Assembly: GCA_024036415.1 (NCBI GenBank)
Contig: JAMWET010000686.1
Location: 21,692-85,691 of the forward strand
Length of the DNA: 64,000 nucleotides
Origin: Prochilodus magdalenae
Lineage: Eukaryota; Chordata; Actinopteri; Characiformes; Prochilodontidae
Reading direction: 5' to 3'
The notes beneath the pieces were generated by a model, which had not been told where the DNA came from, did no database searches, and was given only the letters and a program-made list of their open reading frames with translations. Positions 9,958 to 23,700 of the stretch are shown here, piece after piece. A program made the position numbers and the translations under genes. Each line of letters opens with the position of its first letter. Position 1 is the first letter of the stretch.

Positions 9958-12900
9958 GTGAGTTACTTTCTGCTAGTATGTATTTGTAATTTTTCTGTGT
10001 GTGTCAGTAATGAGGTAAGCGGTACTGATCAGATGTGAGACATCAATATAACATTTAGCTTTTTCCTGGAATTGGTCCGTTTCATGCTGCCATTAAGAGG
10101 GTGTGCCATTGAGAAACATTAGATCAGTATCTTCTGCTTTGTTGGAAATAAGACCTGAAGTCAGACTGGCTCTTAGAGGATATGAATGGACATGAATTCT
10201 TATTTACAGGGCATTTCAGATCATTAGCGTGTTTGAAATTTTGCTGTTAGATGATAGTTTACTGTGTGTGTGTGTAATCCTACCTCTGCCTTGTGTTTAT
10301 ACTCATTCTTGTGTCTTACACTTATTAACACTCTTCCATTCTCTCTTGTCCCATTCTCTAGCCGTGGGAGGGATGTACCATTCCAGGATCAGTCCAGGTG
10401 TGGAGTGTGTGAGCAGATTCAGACAGATCCAGTCTCCATCAACTGTGGACACACTTTCTGTAGACAGTGCATCAACAGCTACTGGGACCAGTCTGCTCAG
10501 TCAGGAGACTTTGCCTGTCCCCTCTGCAGAAAGAGGTCTAAGATACGTCCTGTACTGTATCCAAACATAGAGCAGGACTACTGCAGACCAGTGCAAGATG
10601 TCCTGCACAGAGTCGTACAGAGACACAAAACCAGCATGAAGAACAGATACGAGAGCTTATTTGAGGGATTTAAAACCCATCAGAATAAAACCCTTCTGGA
10701 CAGGATTTACACTCAGCTCTACATCATAGAGGGAGAGAGTGAAGGAGTGAATGAAGAACATGAAGTTTTACAGATTGAAAAGAAACCCAGGAACCAACAC
10801 TGGCAGGATACACCGATTAACTGCTCAGATATCTTTAAACCTGTACAGTGCACTGTAGAAGAAATGGAAGAAGACAACATTAGAGCTTTAATAACTGAAG
10901 ATGACAGACATGAAGAAAGAACAGAAGATGACAGTCTACAAGTACAAAAGCTCAGGTCTGTGATGACTAAAGGCATTGCTGGAATTGGAAAAACAGTCTC
11001 TGTGCAGAAGTTCATTCTGGACTGGGCTGAAGGAAAAGCCAATCAGGATGTAGATTTGATGTGTGTGTTTCAGTTCCGAGAGCTGAACCTGATTAAAGAT
11101 CACCAGTACAGTCTTCAAGGACTTCTGTGTGACTTCCATCCTGAGCTCAAAGATCTGGACACAAAGACGTATGATGAGTGTAAGATGGTGTTCATATTTG
11201 ATGGTCTGGATGAGAGCAGAATTCCACTGAACTTTTTACAGTGTGAGAAAGTAACTGACATAACCAAAGTGTCATCAGTGGACCTGCTAATGACAAACCT
11301 CATCAAAGGAGAGCTTCTTCCCTCTGCACTCATCTGGATAACCTCCCGACCAGCAGCAGCCAATCAGATCCCCTCTCAGTACATCAACCGTGTGACAGAA
11401 ATTCAGGGTTTTAGTGACCCACAGAAGGAGGAATACTTCAGGAAGAGAATCAGTGACCAAGACCAAGCCCACAGTGTCATCTCACACATTAAGAAAACAA
11501 GGAGCCTCCACATCATGTGCCACATTCCAGTCTTCTGTTGGATCTCAGCCACTGTGCTTCAGGATATAATGAACCAAGGTGATACAGAAATCCCTAAAAC
11601 TCTGACTGCAATGTATTCACACTTCCTGTGGACTCAGACCATCATGAGGAGTGAGAAGTATGAGGACAGAGGTGAGACAGATACAAAGGATCTTTTGGGG
11701 TCCAACAGAAAGATGCTTCTGAAACTGGCTGAACTGGCTTTCAAACAGCTGATGAAGGGCAATATGGTGTTCTATGAAGAGGACCTGAGAGAGTGCGGCA
11801 TTGATGTCACTGAGGCCTCAGTGTACTCTGGTATTTGTACTGAGATCTTCAGAGTAGAATCTGTGCTTCACCAGAGGAAGGTCTACTGCTTCGTACATCT
11901 GAGCTTTCAGGAATTCCTGGCTGCTCTCTATGTGTTTCACTGCTATGTGAGCAAGAACATGGAGGAGCTGCAGTGTTTGAAGACACAGGACACAGAGTGG
12001 TCTTACAGAGTTTCACTGGAGGAGCTGCTGAGGAGAGCTGTACGTCAGACCTTAAACACAACATGGCCTGACAGTTATTCATCAGAGGAGCTGGAGTGTT
12101 TTAGGACAGAGAACACGGAGTGGTCTTACAGTGTTCCATTGGAGGAACTCCTGAGGGGAGCTGTACGTAAAGCCTTAAAGAGTAAGAATGGACATCTGGA
12201 TCTGTTTCTCCGTTTTCTGCTGGGCATTTCACTGGAGTCCAATCAGCAGCTCTTAAAAGACCTTCTGACACAAACAGTGAGCAGCTCAGAGAGCATCAAG
12301 CAAACAGTCCAGTACATCAAACACGTAATAGAAACAGAGGATCTTCCTTCTGACAGATCTATTAACCTGTTCCTCTGTCTCACTGAAATGAATGATCAGT
12401 CTTTATCCAGCAGTATTCAGGAATATCTCAAATCAGAAAAGTCCTCAAGAAAGGAACTCTCTCCTGCAGAGTGTACAGCTCTAGCCTACATGCTTGTGAC
12501 CTCAGAGGAGGTGCTGGATGAGCTGAACCTGAAGAATTACAGGACATCAGAGAAAGGTTATTTGAGACTGATCCCAGCTGTGAGCAACTGCAGAAAGGCC
12601 ATGTGAGTGTTATATTTAATTATTGTCTTTAATAATTTATTATTGATGTCTGACAGATACAAATAGCCCAATATTTTTTTCCATTTATGGGAAGAGGATG
12701 GATAAGTTGTGCATGTATGTTTTAAAGGTAGAAAACTGACAACTCAGTGCATATATTAGGAATGTTTAGTGTAGGTGAAATACGATATACATATTTTCAT
12801 GTTTGTGATTTTAGGTAAAGAGCCAGTTTACATTTTGATATTTTATGTCTTGATTCTTCAGAGCTAAATTTATGCATAGATTGGTTTGGCTCAAATAAAC

Positions 12901-14929
12901 AAAAGATCTCAAACAGACCTTTCAGTAACTGCTGTACCCTGTGCACAACTCCTAGAAATAAATATATGATAGCAAATGACGTGCAATTATTTTGAGATGC
13001 ACTTTTAAAAACGTTTATATAACTCGGTTGTTCAGGGCTATTTGTATAGAACTGCAAGTATACAGCTTGACTGTTATACCGGTCATTGATTGATTCCATT
13101 ATTAAATATAATTAATTTTATATAAAAAATAACACTGATAACATGCTTATTCCCACAAACAGAGGTTTACGCAAGCATAGATATTTTATATTTTACACCC
13201 ACATAGTGAGTGTACAGTTTATATTTGGAAGATGCACAACAAGGATTAACAGTATAGGGAAGTCTAAATACATATTTTCTAAATACATTTAATAAATTAT
13301 GGGATTTAGGATTCATTTAGCCCGAATTCCATTTCAATTAATTTCAACTTTATCATCATTACACAAATACAGGGTTGTACAGTCAGGCTACTTCTCCAGA
13401 GCAGTGATTATATATATGTATTATATATGTAGAAAATAAGCCATGCAAGACAATAAACAAGTAAACAATATGAGCATAAACAGTAAACAGTAAAACATGT
13501 GCACAGTGTGTAAGAGCAGTATGTGTATAGTCATCATCGTGGGTTACTGATTATTGTTAAGTCAAACTTGACAGTGTTGGAACTGTGGGATCCTGAGATG
13601 CAGTCGTAGGTGTACATAGTATAGAGCACTGATGAGCGGATGCAGTCCGGAAGGCATCCTGTGCTGAGTGTGAGGGAGAGTGAGGTTTGTTCACCTATCA
13701 CCCATCTCACTGTGATCTTAATTGTAATATGTGTCCTTTTTTTTTTTTTATTGTAGACTAGCTGGCTTTAAACTCACCATGAACTCCTGTGAAACGATCT
13801 GTGCTGCTCTGAAATCAAACTCACTCCTGAAAGAACTGGACCTTAGTTACACTGGCCTGCAGGACTCAGAAATAAACCTGCTGTCTGCTGCACTGAAGAG
13901 TTCAAACTGTAAACTGGAGGTACTCAGGTGAGTTTCCTGTAAGTTCATTCCTGAATGGTAAAGTTAAGCTGTGAAGGTATAGTAAACTCCAGCTCATTTG
14001 TACATCATTCTCATCATTCATGGTTACTAACTATTTGCAATACCACAAATGCCTTTAGTTTGATCAAAGTGTGTATTTAAATTAGTCTATGTACATTTAT
14101 TTACCCACCAATTTATACCAGCCGCATGTATTTATTAAGAGTACTTCATCAGTGTACTACAGTCTCTTAACAAGAGCCTCTGTAAACAGTATTATATGCT
14201 CTAACCAGTTCGGTGCTCTGAGTCCAGTGTTTTAGCTCCAACAGACAAGTGAAGGGGCTCAACAAGTCCCAGTAAGTCTCTTTAGAGTGTCCTTATGTGC
14301 TTGATGTGGTCTATCAGTGTAGCTCCGTTCCTGCGGCTCCGTGTTTGGATTTCCTTTCAGTTCGATCTTTTGAGTTTGAGCTGCAAGTCAGGGAATCAAC
14401 TCTTTAGTCTATCCATACACCACAACAGGATAAAATATAAAAAGATGAAACATAGGGGGAAAAAAGTAGTAATTTAAATATTTCTACAAAAAGACTTTTC
14501 TTTTACTTTTTTTCACTAGTGTCATGACTCTCATTTGTCATCCTGTGGGAATAAACATTGCATATAGAAAAACCTTCACATAAATGACCTCAGTCTAACC
14601 ATAGGCAATTATAATTATAAAGAACTTGGACATTTTTGGAATATATTATTATTAATTATAGCAACTCTATTACTCACATTAGCAAGATGTGCCACAGTCT
14701 TTGCCTTGTTTTTCTATTTGAGTGCTAGTAAGGAAACTACAAAGAATAAGGAAAATCAGCTGTACTGTGCTGTTTTTATTACACTCCTGCAAGAAATGTG
14801 AGAGAGTGCATAATTATTTTAGGTGTCTGAAAGTTAAATTTTTTATTTTAAATTATGTAATATTAATAAGAGTAATCATCACATACTTATTTCCACACCT
14901 ATGGAATTATACTGCTAAAAGGTCATATA

Positions 14930-15014
<85 letters not shown>

Positions 15015-18000
15015 TATGGAAAGTATGTTAAAGAATATCTGCCACTGTAGAACAAAGAAAGTTTAGTTTTGGCTCAAAAAGCCATGTGAAAAAAGGAGTG
15101 CAAATATTATTGATAATATTCAGACAGAACTGATATTTAGACTGAACCAGTTATTTACACTGTTTACACTTTTCTAAACAATGTGTGTATATAATGAAAA
15201 CACTTCTAATATATTAAACTGCTGTTTCCTACAGTCATCTCAACATCTTTTTCTGTGAGCCTGAATTCCACACTCTCTGTTTTACCTGTAATGTGTACTG
15301 TATGTGTGTCTTATAGACTACCTGGCTGTAAACTCACCATGAACTCCTGTGAAACGCTCTCTGCTGCTCTGATGTCGTCAAACTCACTCCTGAAAGAATT
15401 GGACCTTAGTGACTCTGACCTGCAGGACTCAGGAGTGAACCTGCTGTCTGCTGCACTGAGGAGTTCAAATTGTAAACTGGAGATACTCAGGTGAGCTTTC
15501 TGTAAATTCATTCCTGCATGTACAGGTTAATCTGTAAAGACATACTACACTCTACACTCAGAATACCCAGACCATTACCGAATTTATTTACACAATCAAT
15601 AAACCTTATAATGTTGAGATATAACAGGGCGAGAAAGCTGAAGATAAAGATAAGGAGAGAAAAGTAAATAAATAAAGAAAGTGTATGTAAAGCATAAGGA
15701 TTTTGAAAAGGTCATGTTTTAAAGGCCTTGTTATATGACAACATGTCTAAAAAATGTTTTTTTTTTTTTGGACCTGTAAATCACTGGTGTCTCAAATAAA
15801 ATTTGTGGAGCTTTGGACGTTAATTTAGCATCAACACTTCTCACAGCAGAGTGAAATGGCCGAAATTCAGCTACTAGAAATGTTTGGTCTGTTTTTACTA
15901 TAATATACAGCCAGAAAATTAGAACTTGCGGAAGTGGAACTTGTTCAGGTGCTCATATTAAATACAACTTGACACAACTTTAAAGATACGCTCACCATGT
16001 GAGAAAAAAAATTAAAGAGGTCTAGAGAAGACCTATTCTGCTTTTTCTCTGCAGTATTGAAAGTACATAAATTGGAATAAAAAAACGTTAATGCCATGTA
16101 AAGAGACTGTGTTTAAATAGAGTGATACATGTAGTAAACATGCCATAATGAAAAGCAAAACATCCACTGCATTGATTTTTTTTTGTCACTCAATCTGGGC
16201 TGAGAAACCAGGCAGAAGTAATCGCTTGTAGCAGAAACTTCATCCAGAGACAATGTGCTTTCCCAACAGAGTGAAAGAGGAAATAAATGATAAATGTAGA
16301 ATATTTATGGACATATAGAAGTAGAAAAGGTACATAGGAAATATAATGAGTCATCCAACAAGCTTTAAAAACAATTAAATCTTAAATATCTAAACATCTT
16401 AGATTTCAAAGAGAAATAGAAATACTTTAACTTTAACTGAAAGAGTGCTAGTGTTTAATCAGTTTTTTATCGTATTTGAAATTCACGTCACAGTAACTTA
16501 TGATTTATTATTGCCATTTTCCAGTTTTTAAAAACCAATTAAAAGTATATTTAGAAAAACAAAAATGGACAGCTGGCTACATCTGGTTGGGGTGTTGCTT
16601 TAACCAGGCAAAAACTGGATCAGATACAGCAGTGTTAGGTGAAGGGAGGGGTAGTATTTATAGGTGATTATTATAAAGTTAAACAGTGGACTTACCATTT
16701 TTTTCTAACCCATGATATATAATTATTCAGGGAAGAGAAGTGTCTGACTGCATTAGGTTCACATTTATCAGCACTTTTATGTTGAAGATCCTGAATATGG
16801 GTGTGTTTGGAGATTAGTTTAAAATAGCCCACATCACACTATTTATTATCTGTTAGTCTGTTCTGGCTTTGTTTTAAAATGATGTTTATGTTTTTAAAAT
16901 GTTTGTTTTTAAAAGCCCACTTCCTGGTTTCTTCAGAAATCACCAGCTTTAATCAGGTTCACAACATCCATGTAAACCTGGCAGACCACCAAAACTCTCA
17001 CTATCAGATAAAAAGAACATACAGCTTCTTTACTGAGAAGAGAACATCCAGCTCCACTCCTGCTTCAAATCTAAACACATCTACAGGTGTTTCTGTCCAT
17101 CCTTCCACTGAGAGTAGACAACTCAACACTGTATCTGAAAAGATGTAAAGGGTACTGCATGATGTATTAATACTTGTATATACACTTCAGCATTTATTAT
17201 GCCTTCTCTCACCTAATCCAGGATGTTATACATCTTCAGACTTGCACTGATTTTTCACCATGCCTGTGTCACATTGGTCAGGTCACAATAAAGATAATTT
17301 GTAGCCAACTACGCCACCTAGGACACATCTGTGTACAACAGCCTGACCCATGACAGAAAGACATCCCAGACCCAAAATGCCTCATGGTACTAAACAGGTA
17401 CTCATGGTCCACACGATCAAACGCTTTTCCTGATCGAGTGACAACAAACCAAACTTATCAGACAGGTTGTCATACATGGACCTTTTAGGCACACAGTATG
17501 ATTGGTCCAGGTGTATGATGGTGTCCAGAGCACCTTTAAGTCTGTTAGCAAGACACAGAGACAGAATTTTATAATCGGTACAGAGAAGACACAGACACTT
17601 CAGAGCAAGACGGATCCAAAGCTTCTGCAGCGAAGCAAAATAAAACTCCACAGCCAGTTGGCGCAGTTCAACAGGGTCCATGGTAACTCTACGCAGTGAC
17701 ACCAGTGACTGTTGTCCAACTGTGGATCGTTCCAGGTTGAAGAAAAAAAGCAGTGGGATCATCCATATCATTTATTGACAAATATCTTGATCTGACAAAT
17801 GCACCATTTGCCTTTTCGTGCAGAATAGCAACAAGTTCTTTTTGCTTGGTGCCCAAGTCCAGAGTCATTCTCGCCCCAAAACACTTTAAAACTCTCACAA
17901 AAGGCTTTGTCTTGTAAGAGCTTTCAATTAAAATACCAAACACAGCCTTTTTGAACATGGGTTACAAACAGAAAATCCACAGTGCATAAAAGGTGGTCAG

Positions 18001-20642
18001 AAAACACAGTCGGAAAAGATACCAGACTGACTAGTTCTATGTCTCATACTACAGGAAACATAAAACCTGTCTAGCCTGGCTGCAGAAACTCTCCCCTCAG
18101 AGACTTTCACCCATGTATACTGCTTCACCTGGGGATGCTTCTCTCGCCACACGTCAATCAAGTTAAAAGCAGATACTGCTAAGAGCTGCTGCAGACTGGG
18201 GGTATGGTTCTTCCCCATTCCTATCACTAACAAAGTCCAGAGTACATTTCCAGTCCCTGTCCATCACAACAGTTTCTCCAGAAGAGAGAGAGACTGTAAA
18301 ATTTGGTTCAATTTGGAGAAAAACTTCACTCTATCCGGCCCTCTGTTTGAGGCGTACACATTTCTAAAAGCAAAAGTACGCTCATAGACTCTTGCTCTAA
18401 TCATGAGCAGGTGCCCTGGTACTACTTCACTCTTAGAGAGTACTTTAGCTCTCAGGGAAGGAGCGAGAAGGACAGCTACACCTGTTCTAAGAAAATAATC
18501 CCCCTCTTCCACCACAGGCCATAGTCCGCTGCCATGTCGTCAGTACTATGGGTCTCTTACAGGCCAAGAAGTTCAGCAAAGAGAGACTGTTTAGCCCTAT
18601 CCCTAAACCGATTAACATACAGAGATCCCACCCTTAAAACCCCCATGAGCTCTGGGAAGAAGCGGAGAAGACAGTACAGAAGGAAACAGAGAGGGCAGAC
18701 AGAGAAGCCCTGTCTCATATGTGTACACAGGTTACACATGCACAAGGTCAGAGCAGGCTCTAGAACCAGACTTCACAGACTTAGCTTTCCGGATCGCAGT
18801 CACAGACTTCTTTGACCGAAACCGTTTCTGCCGCGAGAGGACTTCGTACCCGGCATTATTCTAGACCTTTAACACTGAGCACATAAACTTCTCCAGATTA
18901 GGGAAGAAGCCACTCACATCCACAGACCATCCCTTTGTCTCGTCCAGCAAGGCGTTAATCTGTTCTACAGTGTACAGCACATCACCGCCGAACTGACTAC
19001 AGCCAGCATCAGATATCTCAGACAGTCTGTCCTCCTCCTTCTCCTCCTGCATCTCCTGTTCTACAGACACGATGGAGCCCGACTGCGATTCACAGGCAGC
19101 TAAAGGCTCTACAGGCTCTGCAGAGTCCCGCGCTGCTGTGCTAAACCTGCCGGCGCTCAGCCCAGCTATTACATCACTATCAGTCACCCCGCTGACGTCC
19201 CTGCTATCTCCACCAGTCTGAGCACCAGCTCCACAATCACCCTGATCAGCCTTCATCGTGGTCCCCTCTTTCTCTAAAACACTTACCACCAAAGCGCTTG
19301 TGTCTGATATCCCCAGACCCGAAACATCGAAGACTGTCCGTGGTGGCATACACCATGTAAGAGCTCTCCCCGTGAGGGACACGGAAAGACACCTCCAGAG
19401 TTTTTTGGGGCTGGCTGGGAACATGAACACCTAGCGCCTAAAGGACAGGACGTGTTTAAGCGCCACGTTTTTAGAGCTGAGCGGAATCATAGTGATCATG
19501 CTAAACCAAAGTGACTGAGCTCCTTTACCAGCAGCTCACTAGGAAGGAGGGGAGGGACTTTAGAGATGGTGACTTTGGTAGCTGGTGTAAGCCACAGAGA
19601 CACCAGTACAAAAGTCTTCAACATCCAAATATTGCTCTCTACTAACTGATTGACCAAACCCTCATCTGTCAGAAACCCAACCACAGCTTTATTCATCCGT
19701 GAGGCGGAATAAATGTGCTCATGGCCAGCTCTTTCCCCTACGCCAGATGAATGTCCTCAACAGTGGCTTCCGCACCAACGGGTCTTTTCACCAGACATGG
19801 GTAGTTCATATATCACACGTGCACAAAAAAACAAACAAACAAAAAAAACCAACAAAAATATACAGACTCCACCTGTCTGATGATTTAAGATATGGTGTGA
19901 AGAGTTTTCACTGTGTTGGTGAGGTATGTACCATCTTCAGTGTTAAATGGAGTGTTTGATTTCTCAGTAAGGCAGAAACAGCTGTGGATTATTTCAGATC
20001 TGAACACCTCTCACCCACTACAGGAGACAGTTGCTGCACTGGTCAGCACCTTCAGTGATGGACTCCTCCACCTGCAGTGTGTTAAAGAGAAATACCTCAG
20101 CTCTTTTCTCCCTACTGCTGTTCTGGCTCTACAACATGCACCTTCCCAAGCAGAGCCTCAGACCCTCTCTACTGTAGACACACTATATGGACCCATTTCC
20201 ATCAATATACTCAGTGTGACGTAATTATTGAGTAATATTTTCTGCAGCACCTCATCACCTGTACATCACCTGTATACACCTTGTACCGACTGCCAACATC
20301 ACTATAATTCACTCTGACTGCCGACACCATCAGTATTTAGGTGACTGGCGAGATTATCAGTATCTGTGTAGCTGTTAATGTAACTGATCAATATTTTTTA
20401 AATATCTTTCAGTAACTGTGCAGTATAAATATTTGTATCTTTCTCCTCCTCTCTGCAGATTATCTGGTTGTATGGTTACAGAGGAGGGCTGTTCTTATCT
20501 GGCTTCAGCTCTGAGTGAAAACCCCTCACTCCTGAAAGAACTGTATCTGTCCTACAACCACCCAGGAGATACAGGAGTGACGCTGCTCTCTGCTAGACTG
20601 GAGGATCCACACTGCAGACTGGACACACTCAGGTACAGACAG

Positions 20643-20727
<85 letters not shown>

Positions 20728-23700
20728 AGTGTGTGTGTGTTGGATTCAGTTTTTGAACTACTGTAAACTGTAATGAACAGCTGTGACCTGATATTTCTAT
20801 ATTCCTATAAATGTCCCAAGGTTGTTGAAATGTACCTGGAAATAAATATCTAACAGTTAAACAGATTATTAAATATGTATAATCATAGGTTAGCTTTAGT
20901 GCTGCCTTACAAAATCCATCCTCCACTTTTGCCTTGTGTGTCAGACATCATGTTGTACACTGACCGATACAAAGGCTCCTGCTCTTATAATGAAATTAGC
21001 ACACTGGAAATAAGGGGTGCATATGTGGCCCACGTCTTGTTACCGGGAGAGGTCCACCAAAGAGCCATTAACTCCATAAAAATCTGAAAAGTGGGCCAGA
21101 TGAAAATGGAGAATGTGGGCCAGATTTTGAACTTGCAGTCTGGGCTGTATTTCTGTCTATTACTAACCTGCAGATTAAACATACTGAACACTGAACATCT
21201 TAACATCCCAGCAGACACACCAACAAAGCACCGTATGACAATAAAAACAGACATGTTTACTGCATTCACAAAGAGCTCCTCACTCCACGCTGGCTGCCAA
21301 TATATCCTAATGTTACTGTGAGACGTCAGCGTGCTCCTGTGTGACTCGAAGAGGAAAAGTAAGATGTTAAAGTGGGTATTATTAACCTAATGAGTAAAAG
21401 TTTCACTCTGGTTCCCATCTCTGGCCAGGAACTGGAAAAAGGTCACTGAGTTATTAAAAACATCATCATTATAAATGATTCAGTCTTTCCACTCACTCAG
21501 CTGAAAGTGTCTTTTTTGCCATATTCAAATAATTTTGGTTTATTTGGTGCATCCCTATTGGAAATTAATTTAAACACTCACCCAACACAGTGTAAGACTC
21601 TTTATTAAGAATCTTAGGCTTTAAATGGATGATAAGTTTTAGATAGTTAACATTAGTGAAGAAGAGTACTGAGCACAGACTCACCACAGGAATGTTAAAT
21701 CTTAAACCTGCTAAAAGTGCATCATATGCTCCTGACCAGCTTCTACCACAGTACAGTGGACAGCATCCCTATAAGCATCATCATAGTCTGATGAGACAGA
21801 ATAGTGTCCTAGGATAGGAGGGACATGCAGTGGGATGTGAAAAACTCACGAAAAGCTTCATCAGCTCCTAAGAGGTTAGGCAAGGCACAGGAAGTAAAGT
21901 TTATTAATATAGTGTCTTTTATAAACTGCGGTCTTTCAGAGTGCTTTACAAATGATAAAATACAAAGATAATTCAGATTTAAACTTAAAAGTGATTAAAA
22001 TAGATTTAAAATCATAAATTAAATTATATAGTTATAATAAAAAGTAAATTAGGATTATATGACTGACTAGTTCCTAACGATCTAAGAGATCTGCTCAGCT
22101 CATTTCACTGCAGTTTATCAGGTAGATATTCTAGTTCTACACCATTCAGTGATTCACCTCTGTTAGCACCGTATAATCTATTCTGCAACACACTGGTAGC
22201 CAGTACGTTTCTTAAAGATAATTTTCTCAGTGATTTTTTCAGTGAGAGGTTAGAACAATAAGGGACCCTAAACCCCAAAGTTAACTCATTTTACCAAATA
22301 TGGTCTGTTAGAAGATATCACAGCATCAAACCTCATACCACCACACACAATGAGAGCTCACAGTGAGGACAGTTTCTATCCTCGAGCAGTGTGCATGCTG
22401 AATGAGCTTCATACTGTCCCATTAATACCTCCACATTCTGAAAAGATCATTTACACTGATCTGACACAACTGACACAAGCCTGGTTCCTTTAATTAATTT
22501 AATTTTAAATGGATCTAAAGTAATCAGTAAAAATCATCTAATCCATGATAGACTAGATCTTAAACGCGAACTATAAAAATAACTCAGCTTTACTGGCACC
22601 AGCTGGTCAGGAAGCTCCAGTGGAAAAAGTGTGTTTCTCACATCAGCACATAGCAGTGAGATGGAGATGATGGAACTGCTCGTGATAACGAACCAAACTA
22701 TTTTAATGTGATCTGGACATTGATGGGGGGCTGCACAACATCACTCACTGCTTATTAACCTGAGAATTAAAACAGCACTTATGTTTCTTTAATGACACAA
22801 ACCAGCAAAACGTAGCAGAAATGAATAAGAGAATGTTGGTGCAGTGTGGCCTCTGATGGGGACGTCATGGTGCAGAGACTTCAATCCCTCACACCAGACT
22901 TAAACTCTAACTCCATAAACTTTAACAGAGAGACTTCAGAGACTGGGGTTCAGTTGGAAGCGGATCAAAGCTTTGCTGCAGGTTAGGCATGGAGATCCTC
23001 AACCTGGACATGGGATCAGAATACAAACACTAAACAACAGACCTCAGCATTAATACAGTCTGCTGGGTGAAAAGATCATCACCCCTTCTTTTCTAACATC
23101 CCATTCTCACACAAAGTTCACCCTTCTAGAAACTTCAATTCTCCACAGCATGTTAGACCACATAGACAAAAACTGTCTTTATGTTTCTTTTAATTTATCA
23201 AATCAGAGATAATCTGTAGGAGGCAAATCCAGCCTAAAAGGATATTATAATTAAAACAGTAAAATGGAAATGTAAACCTCTGTGTGTGCAAATATCCTGC
23301 CACAACTGAAAATGAAATTAAATACTTGAATATTGAATATTTGAATATTTTATATGTCATTTAGCACAAAAATAAAAATAAAATTAAAACAGCTATTAGT
23401 CATTTCAATTAGTCATTGTATTTAATGGTGATATGTAAAATGGAAAAGCTAATAGGGAAAAGAAAATCCAGGCTTCACGTTGTCTTTGCCTTTTCTTCAT
23501 GAAGTGTATAATACTACCCAACACTAAAATCCAAATACGTACAATGTTTACACTGTTACTTCTGTTCCACAGCAATGAGTGAGTGTGTGGTGAGGCTGTT
23601 TGGTGTCTGTGATGTTGGGTTTACCTCACTGAGTTTCAGGACCAGCTGGAAACTATGTTTAAAAAGAACAGTGAACGTCACAAACCAGAAAAGGGGAAAA

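Noticed and set aside
10719..12082. Minus-strand open frames opposite the NACHT exons (also 56139-57568, 40066-41498)
   Set aside because: They are antisense shadows of the NLR coding exons and recur at the same place in all three copies.
16879..17148. 89-codon open frame in NLR A intron 4
   Set aside because: No domain or conserved counterpart; probably chance.
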